Notes under the pieces: model-generated
The model's input: only the letters and a program-made list of their open reading frames with translations
Databases searched by the model: none
What the model was told of the DNA's origin: nothing
Program-made: the position numbers and the translations under genes
In this document: positions 38,860-46,648 of the stretch, one piece after another
How positions within the stretch are numbered: position 1 is the stretch's first letter
Layout: every line of letters starts with the position of its first letter
Assembly (NCBI GenBank): GCA_947498325.1
Contig: CANMKE010000005.1
Location: 186,001 to 250,000 of the forward strand
Origin: an uncultured Persicobacter sp.
GTDB lineage: Bacteria > Bacteroidota > Bacteroidia > Cytophagales > Cyclobacteriaceae
Reading direction: 5' to 3'
Length of the DNA stretch: 64,000 bases

Positions 38860-39345
38860 ATGTTAAGATTTTTAATCGCTTTCTCATTACTTATTCATTT
38901 ATCCTCTTGTAACCTTTCAGAGAAAAAAGAAGCTCAACAAGGGGCAGAAGAAAAGGAAGCTACTTTTTACGGTACTGCATTTGATCTCAATGACATTACC
39001 GCCCTGAGTAACATTGAAAAACAACTTGAAAGCAAAGATTCCCTTCTGATTACCACTGAAGGAACGATTGCGGAAGTGTGCCAGAAAAAAGGATGCTGGA
39101 TGACTTTGCCCTTGAATGAAAATGACAATCTACTGGTTCGGTTCAAGGATTATGCATTTTTTGTTCCTAAGGATGCAGCAGGCAAAAAAGCGATCATGCA
39201 TGGTGTGGCAAGGAAACAGGTGATCTCTGTAGCGACCCTGAAACATTATGCGGAAGATGCTGGAAAATCAGCAGAAGAAATCGCTCAGATTACTGAGGAT
39301 GAAATCAAATACACTTTTCAGGCTGACGGCGTGACTTTAAAATAA
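38860..39345 (+). CDS. DUF4920 lipoprotein
   Basis: A 161-residue lipoprotein. ATG at 38860 gives the lipobox LSSC (Cys17); an in-frame start at 38767 would bury it. The DUF4920 domain covers about 30-160 with TIAEVCQKKGCWMTL as its core (two conserved Cys), an FVPKDAAGK strand and HGVARKQVIS. The structure resembles an OB-like fold; metal or haem binding by the Cys pair has been suggested for such proteins by inference only. It overlaps the next gene by one base (TAATG). Confidence 0.87.
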   Translation: MLRFLIAFSLLIHLSSCNLSEKKEAQQGAEEKEATFYGTAFDLNDITALSNIEKQLESKDSLLITTEGTIAEVCQKKGCWMTLPLNENDNLLVRFKDYAFFVPKDAAGKKAIMHGVARKQVISVATLKHYAEDAGKSAEEIAQITEDEIKYTFQADGVTLK

Positions 39346-39776
39346 TGAGATTTCTTTCCTTAACCTTCATTGTACTGTATGGCCTGATCGTCTGCTATTC
39401 CTGTACGGAAAAAGGCCACACCAAAGAAGAACGCTACCCCAACGGTGGGTCTGAACTTGCCTGGTTGATGCGAGACCTCACCGAGCAGATGGAACAACGC
39501 AGACAGTTGCTGCTGGATAACAAAAATCCACAGACCGTCATTCTGAATGTCGGACATTTACTCACTGCCCAACCAACCGAGCAGGGTAAAAATCAAAGTC
39601 CGCAATATATCAGTATGGCCAAAGATTTTCAGGAATATATTCTGAAAGAGCCCAAAGAGGCGGCATTGCAAATCGAGCATTTCAATGGAACGGTGATCCG
39701 TTGTATGAATTGCCATCAGCAAATGTGCCCCGGCCCCACGGAGCGTATTAAAAAGCTGACAATTGATCGACCATAA
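39345..39776 (+). CDS. Small lipoprotein with one c-type haem motif
   Basis: A 143-residue lipoprotein (lipobox VCYSC, Cys20). A single CMNCH haem-binding motif lies near residue 122 at the C-terminus, followed by QQMCPGP. The middle is helical and Glu/Gln-rich. No family name recognised; a mono-haem cytochrome is inferred. It is translationally coupled to the DUF4920 gene, so the two probably work together in the periplasm or at the outer membrane. Confidence 0.75.
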   Translation: MRFLSLTFIVLYGLIVCYSCTEKGHTKEERYPNGGSELAWLMRDLTEQMEQRRQLLLDNKNPQTVILNVGHLLTAQPTEQGKNQSPQYISMAKDFQEYILKEPKEAALQIEHFNGTVIRCMNCHQQMCPGPTERIKKLTIDRP

Positions 39777-39812
39777 AAAAAAGGCTGAACTCGGTAAAAG
39801 TTCAGCCTTTTT
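39773..39812. terminator. Bidirectional terminator
   Basis: Stem AAGGCTGAAC/GTTCAGCCTT with A-run and T-run lies between the haem lipoprotein and the opposing exported coiled-coil gene. Confidence 0.9.
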
Positions 39813-39829
39813 CATGAATATTCAGGAGA

Positions 39830-40555
39830 CTACAATCTCTTTAATTTCTTCTGATGATCTTCCTTCTCCTCAATTTTATCTTCCAACTTTTTCATCTCTC
39901 TTTTCAGCTGTTTGTTTTCATCCTCAATTTGTGAGATGTGACTTTTGGCAGCCTCACCACTGGCGTCATGGTTGTAATCTGTTTTTTCCAATTGGCCATC
40001 CGTTAACTCCTTACGGTGCTTTTCTTGTTTTTCGATGGCCTTAATCGTGGATTGATTCGCCTTATATTTATCCTTCAGGTTATCATAGGCATCTTCCAAA
40101 TCATCAATCTCATTATCATGATGTAAATATTGCGCCTGCTTACCATAATTGACCATAATCGCACTCAACTCCTGGTGTGAAGCCGCATCCACCTCTTGAT
40201 CAGTGTGTACACCATCTTTACTCTTAAGCATGACTTTCATTTCAGAACCGCCCTCTTTTGTCGGTGTAAAATGGGCCTCCATATGTGCAGGGTGCTCAGA
40301 AATCGTGGGCAGTTCAAGGTTCTTGCCCACCAATTTGTTGTCTTTCATTTTCGTCTTGACCTTATGCTCCTTTTTCAGGTATTTGCAAAAGGACTTTTGC
40401 GCCTCTTTGCTACTGATGGGTAATTCCATCGCCAAGCAGGACACCATTTCGTCATCGACCTGCATTTGGTCATTTTTCGGTGTCGGAGATTTGGTTACCT
40501 GTGCCATCAGGATGGCAGGTAACAGGCAAAAAACAGTAATAAGTATCTTTTTCAT
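39830..40555 (-). CDS. Exported coiled-coil protein, unknown
   Basis: A 241-residue protein starting at the ATG at 40555, with a signal peptide ending ILMAQ. Residues about 25-125 form a beta-rich domain (MELPISSKEAQKSFCKYL start). From about 130 to the end it is a highly charged Lys/Glu coiled coil. No family recognised. The protein is likely periplasmic or cell-surface; its function is unknown. Confidence 0.75.
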   Translation of the reverse strand: MKKILITVFCLLPAILMAQVTKSPTPKNDQMQVDDEMVSCLAMELPISSKEAQKSFCKYLKKEHKVKTKMKDNKLVGKNLELPTISEHPAHMEAHFTPTKEGGSEMKVMLKSKDGVHTDQEVDAASHQELSAIMVNYGKQAQYLHHDNEIDDLEDAYDNLKDKYKANQSTIKAIEKQEKHRKELTDGQLEKTDYNHDASGEAAKSHISQIEDENKQLKREMKKLEDKIEEKEDHQKKLKRL

Positions 40556-40722
40556 AGCAGTTAGTTTATCCTTTAACAAGCCGTTTCGGAATTCGTTTGC
40601 TGAAAATTTACCAACAGCTGTAAATTTGTATCAATGGTAAACCTGCACGACCTAAAAAAGCATTATCGGGCATTCCTTTCTTTGAATTTTATATAAATAA
40701 TATAGATCAGATGCATTTATAT

Positions 40723-40799
40723 GCCCCTGAAGGCAATTTCATTTATATTTTATTAATTTTGTTCTTCTTTTAAACAAGGCCTTCATGGGGCTTGTTTTC
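40723..40799 (+). ncRNA. Possible structured leader upstream of phnA-like gene
   Basis: GCCCCTGAAGGC (40723-40734) can pair with GCCTTCATGGGGC (40779-40791), one bulge, while the second arm also lies inside a local hairpin AAACAAG/CTTGTTT (40772-40797). The two folds exclude each other. It ends about 27 bases before the ATG, so an attenuator or regulated leader is possible; no known riboswitch was recognised. Confidence 0.35.
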
Positions 40800-40825
40800 T
40801 CTTTGAAAACGATAAACTATATATA

Positions 40826-41404
40826 ATGAGTGTTGAACAACAACTGATCGCAAGAAGTGAATCCAAATGTGAGTTATGTGGCTCCAAAACCAACCTGGAT
40901 GCCTACGGTGTGGGCCCAGATGCGGATGGTTCTGAAGCCAAAAGTATTTACGCTTGCGAAACCTGCCGGACGCAATTGGCCGACGATGCTGCCGTGGATG
41001 CCAACCATTGGAGATGCCTGAATGACAGCATGTGGAGCACTGTTCCTGCAGTTCAGGTGGTGGCGTATCGCATGTTGAACCAACTGAAAGCTGAAGGTTG
41101 GCCGCAGGATCTTCTTGATATGATGTACCTGGAAGATGATGTGAAAGCCTGGGCTGAAGAAGGAATTGAGCAGGTGGACGAAAATGCCATTAAGCATTTG
41201 GATGCCAACGGTGTTGTATTGGCGAATGGTGATTCCGTTGTACTGATCAAGGACTTGAATGTAAAAGGGTCGAGCATGGTGGCCAAGCGAGGGACTGCAG
41301 TAAGAAATATTTCTTTGGTGTGGGATAATGCCGAACACATCGAAGGGCGTGTGAACAGTCAGCAGATTGTGATCTTGACCAAATATGTGAAGAAAACTTC
41401 CTAA
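40826..41404 (+). CDS. PhnA/YjdM family zinc-ribbon protein
   Basis: A 192-residue protein. The N-terminal zinc ribbon has two Cys pairs (CELCG near 15-19 and CETCR near 49-53). The C-terminal SH3-like block VVLIKDLNVKGSS..AKRGTAVRNI is the PhnA family signature. It was once linked to phosphonoacetate hydrolysis, but that activity belongs to an unrelated protein, so the role is unclear. The middle helical part is longer than in E. coli YjdM. Possible leader-RNA control lies upstream. Confidence 0.9.
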   Translation: MSVEQQLIARSESKCELCGSKTNLDAYGVGPDADGSEAKSIYACETCRTQLADDAAVDANHWRCLNDSMWSTVPAVQVVAYRMLNQLKAEGWPQDLLDMMYLEDDVKAWAEEGIEQVDENAIKHLDANGVVLANGDSVVLIKDLNVKGSSMVAKRGTAVRNISLVWDNAEHIEGRVNSQQIVILTKYVKKTS

Positions 41405-41423
41405 GATTTCCCCTCAACGAAAG

Positions 41424-41454
41424 AAGGCAAACCTCTATGGCTTGCCTTTTTTTT
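41424..41454 (+). terminator. Terminator
   Basis: Stem AAGGCAA/TTGCCTT with eight T following, 20 bases after the PhnA-like stop. Confidence 0.8.
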
Positions 41455-41562
41455 GTTTCATCGTATTGATGCCCTGACCAATTGGCTGTTAACCACCAAC
41501 CTCCGCGATAGTATAGGGTTATCAGTCTTGCTTTTCGAGATCATGTCTACAGTGAAATCCTA

Positions 41563-41889
41563 CTACTTCCAGTCTTTAGGATTCCCCTGATGGTCATACC
41601 CCAAATTACAACTCATGCAGGCATCTGAAAAAGCCTCATAATCTCCATAAGCAGGCCCCACTTTTCCATTAATGGTTACAATATGGTCGAGTCGGATACT
41701 CACCTCCCCGATCACTAAATATTCTGCCCCTTCTTTGTTTTCAATATCGCCAATCAGCCCCTGGGCATCCATCAAGGCCTCATCATCCACAAAATAATTG
41801 ACTTTTACAGGTTGCCGCAAACTTGCGGTGTCGGTCAACAAGTCATAAAAATCGCATGGGACGGGTAAGTATTTTCCTTTATTCATCAT
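41563..41889 (-). CDS. Rof/YaeO-like (Rho-binding antiterminator fold) protein
   Basis: A 108-residue protein. YLPVPCDFYDLL at the start and EYLVIGEVSIRLDHIVTING later match the conserved positions of Rof (PI-CD-YD and EYLV..IRLDKI). Rof binds Rho and blocks its RNA site. This protein adds about 25 C-terminal residues with a CMSCNLG Cys pair that E. coli Rof lacks, so it may be a diverged family member with another role. Met1 or Met2 may initiate. Confidence 0.6.
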   Translation of the reverse strand: MMNKGKYLPVPCDFYDLLTDTASLRQPVKVNYFVDDEALMDAQGLIGDIENKEGAEYLVIGEVSIRLDHIVTINGKVGPAYGDYEAFSDACMSCNLGYDHQGNPKDWK

Positions 41890-42439
41890 TCATTGCTTTT
41901 CTTTATTTAACGGCTGAAATGTTCCCTTGTTGATTTTCGGAAGGTCTTTGGACTGACAATGGCTTTCATTATTCTGATGGCACGGCCCGAAAATATCATT
42001 CATTATTTGACGTATCCTAAACCGAGCATCGTTCATGGCAGTTGCGCATCAACTTTTAAAATGGGGATGAAATTACTGCTTTTAGCACAAAGTGCGCTGA
42101 GAACTGAAAAAGGTGCCTGATGATCAGTGATTGGAGCACAAAATCTTTCCTGCCACCTTTAACCCGATATTTTTAACCGAGTACTCCATTGGTTAGAACT
42201 CGCCTTTAACAAATAAGAAAAAACCACAAGAAACGCAATTTGCAGTAAAATATCAGTCTTCCCATTGAAGGTGGTCGTACGGTCAGATAGCTCGTTCAGG
42301 CATGAACCGAAAAAAGGGATTTCCTGCCTGCCTGTTACAGTAGCACCGGAGAATTTCTGATAAAAATTCAAAGGCTATTTTCAGTATTGCCCGCAGAAAG
42401 GCTTATATTTAAGGTTAAACAACTAAGGAGAATAATAGG
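41890..42439. other. Intergenic region
   Basis: A 550-base gap between divergent genes. A 53-codon plus-strand frame (41959-42120) is open but matches nothing known. No repeat or RNA was recognised. Confidence 0.5.
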
Positions 42440-42784
42440 ATGGAAGAAGGTAAGGTCATCAGTATTTTCGAAAAAGCAATTCAGGAAAATGTGGAATTAA
42501 TGCGCCCTGAAGAAGAAATGCGCAATCAACTGGATATTGGATATACCTTTAAAGATAATGTATTGATCATCCAAGAAATCAGACCTGATTACAGGAAGCC
42601 TGACGTATATAACAGGTACCCTGTCGCTAAAGCCCGATTGGTGAAAACCACAGGTGCCTGGCGATTATATTGGATGGGGGCCGAACAAGTTTGGCAACCT
42701 TATGAACCGAAGAAGCAGGTAACGAACTTAATAGAGTTTTTTAAAGTGCTCGATGAAGATGAACACGCCTGTTTTTGGGGATAA
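42440..42784 (+). CDS. DUF3024 protein
   Basis: A 114-residue cytoplasmic protein. RPEEEMRNQLDIGY, EIRPDYRKP, VAKARLVKTTGAWRLYWM and the closing VLDEDEHACFWG match the DUF3024 family throughout, covering the full usual length. Function is unknown. It is followed by a shared bidirectional terminator. The start follows an AAGGAG-like sequence (aggag at 42426-42430), an unusually good Shine-Dalgarno match for this phylum. Confidence 0.85.
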   Translation: MEEGKVISIFEKAIQENVELMRPEEEMRNQLDIGYTFKDNVLIIQEIRPDYRKPDVYNRYPVAKARLVKTTGAWRLYWMGAEQVWQPYEPKKQVTNLIEFFKVLDEDEHACFWG

Positions 42785-42785
42785 G

Positions 42786-42823
42786 AAAAAAGAGCGGCTA
42801 CGGATGGGTAGCCGCTCTTTTTT
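42786..42823. terminator. Bidirectional terminator
   Basis: Stem AAAGAGCGGCTA/TAGCCGCTCTTT, 12 bp and perfect, lies between the converging DUF3024 and NmrA-like genes and overlaps the latter's stop codon. Confidence 0.93.
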
Positions 42824-43697
42824 ATGGGCGGAGCAGCTGTTGCTCCCGCTTTGCGAATTCGCGAATAGTGGTCGGTAGTTTTTTACTGAGCAAAGTATAG
42901 GCGTCCGAGCATTTCGGTGCCGACTGAAAGCGCGGTAAAAAATGAAGCATAATCATCACCATAATAAATGGTACGGCGGTGCCCTGTCGTTTTTTCAACA
43001 AAAAAAACTTGAACGGATTAACCGACCGATACTTAAGCTGTGTTTCAATCTCCTGATTGATCATCGATACCACTTCCGAAAAAGATAAATTTTCCCCGCC
43101 CGTAATTTCAAAAGGCCGATTTTTATATTGCTCGAAATTCGACAATAGAATCGCCGACGCCTCCCCAATGTTTTCAATATCTACCCAATTGAATACCGCA
43201 TTGCCTGCAGGCAGTGTAATCGTGCCGTGCGTTTTCAATTCCTCATAAAGCGTGGTGGTCAGGTTTTGCATAAAATAACTTGGGCGCACGAAAATATATT
43301 CCATGCCACTTTCAACGATCAGCTTTTCAATTTTATGGTGTGGAATCACCTTGCTTTTTTCCACGCCCTGCACCGACAAGAAAGCAACCTGATTGATCTG
43401 ATTTTGCTGAAATGCATCGATCAATGGCTTAAAATAACGATCTACATCCGCCAAATGTGGTGGACGCAACAAAAACACACGATCAACCTCTTTCAAAGCA
43501 TTAAAAGTTGTCTGATCCTCAAAATCAAATACTCGGAAAGTCAGGCGTTCGTGGGCAGGAAATTGTCCCTTCGCCCGCTCGACATTCCGCACCCCTGCGA
43601 TAATTTGATCCGTACCCTCCTGTTCTAAAAGGTATTTGATTAAGCTTTTACCAATGTTACCCGTTGCTCCTGTAATGAAAATTTTCTTTGCCTCCAT
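42822..43697 (-). CDS. NmrA-like NAD(P)-binding protein
   Basis: A 291-residue short-chain-dehydrogenase relative of the atypical NmrA/HSCARG type. The N-terminal GATGNIGKSL (about 10-19) is the dinucleotide motif, and RPSYFMQNL near 138 is typical of the family, which replaces the active-site Tyr-Lys. Members sense NADPH ratio or act as quinone or isoflavone reductases; the reaction here is unknown. The basic end KRQGTAVPF..QQLLRP is not diagnostic. Confidence 0.85.
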   Translation of the reverse strand: MEAKKIFITGATGNIGKSLIKYLLEQEGTDQIIAGVRNVERAKGQFPAHERLTFRVFDFEDQTTFNALKEVDRVFLLRPPHLADVDRYFKPLIDAFQQNQINQVAFLSVQGVEKSKVIPHHKIEKLIVESGMEYIFVRPSYFMQNLTTTLYEELKTHGTITLPAGNAVFNWVDIENIGEASAILLSNFEQYKNRPFEITGGENLSFSEVVSMINQEIETQLKYRSVNPFKFFLLKKRQGTAVPFIMVMIMLHFLPRFQSAPKCSDAYTLLSKKLPTTIREFAKREQQLLRP

Positions 43698-43801
43698 GCG
43701 CTAAAAAATATTGGTGTTCTTCTGCTCAAAAATAAAGAAGCCAACGGACTTTTTCAGTATAAAAAGCGATGAAAGGGGAAAATTGGAGGTTAAAGTCATT
43801 T

Positions 43802-43825
43802 GTAGAGATGTTAATCTTAACATCA
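43802..43825 (+). repeat. Palindromic repeat, copy 1 (plus orientation)
   Basis: GATGTTAA-TC-TTAACATC preceded by GTAGA. It matches the reverse complement of the repeat at 46541-46564 at all but four of about 24 positions. Confidence 0.6.
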
Positions 43826-43950
43826 AACGGTACGGGCTTGTGTGTTTTTACACCACAGCCTACCCACCCTGTAAAGGCATAATTTATTATGTCTCACGTA
43901 TCGAAGTCGCACAATTCTTCGAAGCTAATACAAAAGGTTATTATAACAAC

Positions 43951-44020
43951 TGTACGGATACACCTATGTGTGTATCCAAACTGTACAAAAATTTACGATG
44001 ATTCGGGCAGACACATAGGT
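43951..44020. ncRNA. Candidate structured element with competing hairpins
   Basis: GGATACAC/GTGTATCC (43956-43977) forms a perfect 8-bp stem extended outside by TGTAC/GTACA around a bulge. ACCTATGTGT (43962-43971), in its loop and arm, is also perfectly complementary to ACACATAGGT at 44011-44020, so two folds compete. Identity is unknown. Confidence 0.35.
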
Positions 44021-44271
44021 CAGCCCATACAGCGACCAAAAAAAAATTCGTGGAAAAATATCAGATTATGAATGTCCAGCAATCCACACCCACATCGCAT
44101 TCCAACAAAATCCCCCCCCGCTCCAACAAAAAAATCCAAAAAACGCCACCCATTCAATAAAAACCACTATTTTTGGATCAAATAATAATTTTTTAAGAAT
44201 ACATAGAGAGGAGACGAGGGGCAGGCATTCTTAATAATTTTAACCTATTGATTAATATACTAACCGCCACT

Positions 44272-46122
44272 ATGCGCCCAACATCTACCTATTTCACCAA
44301 AGCAACGATGCTTGTTGCTGTCCTTGTGATGCTTCTTTCTGCCTGTAAAAAAGGCGATGAAATCTCCCCAGCCCAACAGCAGTTCAATACCGAAATGGAA
44401 ACCCTGCAGGCTATTTTCAAAAGTTATGGCGTTTCGGCAGACAAGGTAGATGCCCGCATGACCACCAAAGAAACCAATATCCAGTCCGTGGATTTCTCAG
44501 CTTTGGAATTGACGACTATGGATGAGCGTTTATACACCATCCGCATCCAAAAAACTATTGACTTGCGCAACAACCAACTCGACATGGAAGTGATCAATAC
44601 CGTGAAGACCAAATTCCCAAAGGTTGAGGTATTGGTTTCAGGGAACCCGCCCTACGAGCAGGATATCGAATTGGAGACCTTGGAGAAATTGGGCGTCAGT
44701 GCAGATTCTGAAAGAGTAGTGAAAAATGCTGAGGGTTTTGTGAGTGAGCTTGATTTGTCGGGGATGGATAAGGTGGAGTTGGATAGTGCGATTTTCGAAT
44801 TCCCTTATTTGACCAAGCTGAATTTAGCCAACAATGACCTTCAGTTTCATCATTTCCAAACACTAAAAAATAGCATAGACGGTATTGAATTGAATTTTGA
44901 AGGCAATCCGATCTATGAAATTTCCATGACTGAAATCAGCCGTTTTCAAGAGTACTTGGACTTCAATGAGGTGAAAGCCAATGCGGAAGAGGTATTGACT
45001 TTTTATACCAATGATAATTCGGTAAGTGATGAGGAATTACCTGAAGGAAGCTCCTTAGGTTATATTGCTACGATTGACCTTTCTGCGCAGAACATTGCTG
45101 ACCTTGCTTTACCAACGGAGGATTTTGTGGTCTTGAAAACTGATGTTTTGGAGATTGATTTAAGTAATTCGTCTTTTGGCTTAGATGCTATGATGGATGA
45201 AAAAAGGGTTGGGGCGATTTATCCAACAAATGTAGAGGGAAATGAAATTTTAGGAGCAGCAATTGAGGCGTATATTAAGGTTCAGGCTCCTCTGATGGAG
45301 GACTATGATAATTTGAAAGATGCTGGAGCTGATTATTATAAAACTGAATTTAAGAAATTACCTTATCCATTTTCAACATTAACACAACCTGATGCTTTTT
45401 CTTTTTTCTATGTAAGGACGGCATACAATAATGGAATCTTTGATGTGCAATTGAATCTGTTACAGAATTCAGTTAAAAATGTTATTCCGTGTAAATTTAT
45501 TGATCGAGCAATTATTGGTTTAGTTGAGCTTTACGCAAATGGAGAGCTAAATACTGATGAATACATTAACTTATTTAATCAACGAGGCACCCCACTTGAT
45601 ATTTCTATTCAGTGTTTTAAGAATGCGAAATTTAATAATGAGTTTAATAAGTTAGACACTGAAATATCATTTGGAAACCCTAATACTTTGGGACTTACAT
45701 TCGGTATAATGGTTGATACAGCAATAGTTTCGAATCAAGCTTTCAATGGAATTTCGTGCCCGTATTTTGGGTTGGGCATACGTGATGCATTAATTTTTAA
45801 AGATGATGTAATAAACATTAGTGTTTATGGAGAGACATTTATTCTTTCAGCAAGAGAGGTGTATATTGAAAATGATATTGAAAGACCAGAAATTCATTTT
45901 ATCGATGGAAATGGACAGTATTCTGAAAGTAAGAAGGCGAAAAGTGTAATAATCAATAATTTACACGAAGCATCAATGCCCGTTGATGTTTACATAGATT
46001 TAATTAATTTTCCAGCATTAGAAAAATTAGTTTTACAAACTAAGGGAAATATCTATTTGGATGAGGAGTTATTGAATAATATAGAGGAGGTTGAAATCAT
46101 ATCGAAAAATATAAACAAATAG
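44272..46122 (+). CDS. Large lipoprotein of mixed base composition
   Basis: A 616-residue lipoprotein; the ATG at 44272 gives the lipobox LLSAC (Cys25). Residues about 60-290 hold irregular leucine-rich-repeat-like turns (LDLSGMDKVELDS, LTKLNLANNDL, IDLSAQNIADL). The rest (from about residue 300) has no recognised domain. Third-position and overall G+C fall sharply near 45170: 60-base lines at 44521 and 44581 contain 26 and 25 G/C, those at 45481, 45661 and 45841 contain 19, 20 and 17. This suggests the 3' part has a different origin. The gene lies between inverted palindromic repeats. Confidence 0.8.
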   Translation: MRPTSTYFTKATMLVAVLVMLLSACKKGDEISPAQQQFNTEMETLQAIFKSYGVSADKVDARMTTKETNIQSVDFSALELTTMDERLYTIRIQKTIDLRNNQLDMEVINTVKTKFPKVEVLVSGNPPYEQDIELETLEKLGVSADSERVVKNAEGFVSELDLSGMDKVELDSAIFEFPYLTKLNLANNDLQFHHFQTLKNSIDGIELNFEGNPIYEISMTEISRFQEYLDFNEVKANAEEVLTFYTNDNSVSDEELPEGSSLGYIATIDLSAQNIADLALPTEDFVVLKTDVLEIDLSNSSFGLDAMMDEKRVGAIYPTNVEGNEILGAAIEAYIKVQAPLMEDYDNLKDAGADYYKTEFKKLPYPFSTLTQPDAFSFFYVRTAYNNGIFDVQLNLLQNSVKNVIPCKFIDRAIIGLVELYANGELNTDEYINLFNQRGTPLDISIQCFKNAKFNNEFNKLDTEISFGNPNTLGLTFGIMVDTAIVSNQAFNGISCPYFGLGIRDALIFKDDVINISVYGETFILSAREVYIENDIERPEIHFIDGNGQYSESKKAKSVIINNLHEASMPVDVYIDLINFPALEKLVLQTKGNIYLDEELLNNIEEVEIISKNINK

Positions 46123-46178
46123 CGATGAGGAGTATTTTATGATAATCTCCAAATCCATTTGAATTGAATTTATTTTTG

Positions 46179-46218
46179 AAAACTGGTCTTAGAAAAAATC
46201 TTAAGACCAGTTTTTTTT
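46179..46218 (+). terminator. Terminator after chimeric lipoprotein gene
   Basis: Stem ACTGGTCTTA/TAAGACCAGT with eight T, about 60 bases after the stop. Confidence 0.9.
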
Positions 46219-46325
46219 GGCTATTTTATTCCTTCCTCTCTTGCAGGTGTTTGGTCTTGTTTTCATTCGGAAAATTGAATCAGCATTGTGTTAACCACAG
46301 CTAAAGCAATGGCCTAACACAGTAA

Positions 46326-46568
46326 AACCTGCTGAAGCAGGTTGGCATTTACTTTCAATGAAATAATTTTGGTTAATTGAAGGCTGTAATTCCATCGAAG
46401 CACCAGCCCAACCCATTTTAATGGGTTTTTCTTTGATAAGCCAAGGCTTTATCCTTGGTTAAATTATGGTGGGTAAATAATGGATGGTCTTAGTTCGGAG
46501 ACTAAGGCCAGTCTGAAAAACGAGGGCTCATATTCCTGTTAGACGTTAAGAATAACGTCTCTACGGGG
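46326..46568. repeat. Cluster of five short palindromes
   Basis: In order: AACCTGCT-GA-AGCAGGTT (46326-46343), AACCCATT-TT-AATGGGTT (46410-46427), CCAAGG-6-CCTTGG (46441-46458), GGTCTTAGT-6-ACTAAGGCC (46486-46509, one wobble) and AGACGTTA-4-TAACGTCT (46541-46560) followed by CTACGGGGC. They are spaced 25-65 bases apart like REP clusters. The intervening DNA has no gene. Confidence 0.65.
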
Positions 46569-46571
46569 CAC

Positions 46572-46598
46572 AAAAAAACCCGACCAAATGGTCGGGCT
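46572..46598 (-). terminator. Terminator of mutase operon
   Basis: Stem CCCGACCA/TGGTCGGG with a T-run on the minus strand, about 50 bases beyond the mutB stop. Confidence 0.88.
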
Positions 46599-46648
46599 TA
46601 ATCCACTAAACAGCTTGCTGAGTGTCCAGCTCAACACTTTTATTTTTA

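Larger units (their letters stand above)
43698..44271. other. Non-coding region upstream of chimeric lipoprotein gene
   Basis: A 574-base gap with no credible gene but several structured elements: a short palindrome at 43802-43825, a strong hairpin at 43951-43987 with an alternative partner at 44011-44020, and a run of eight C at 44112-44119. Confidence 0.6.

Noticed and set aside
41959-42120. A 53-codon frame as a small gene
   Set aside because: No signal peptide, no recognised motif and no upstream promoter.
13996-46340. CTGCTGAAGCAG word present at two distant sites
   Set aside because: Only about 13 bases match and the flanks differ, so it may be chance for a short palindromic word.
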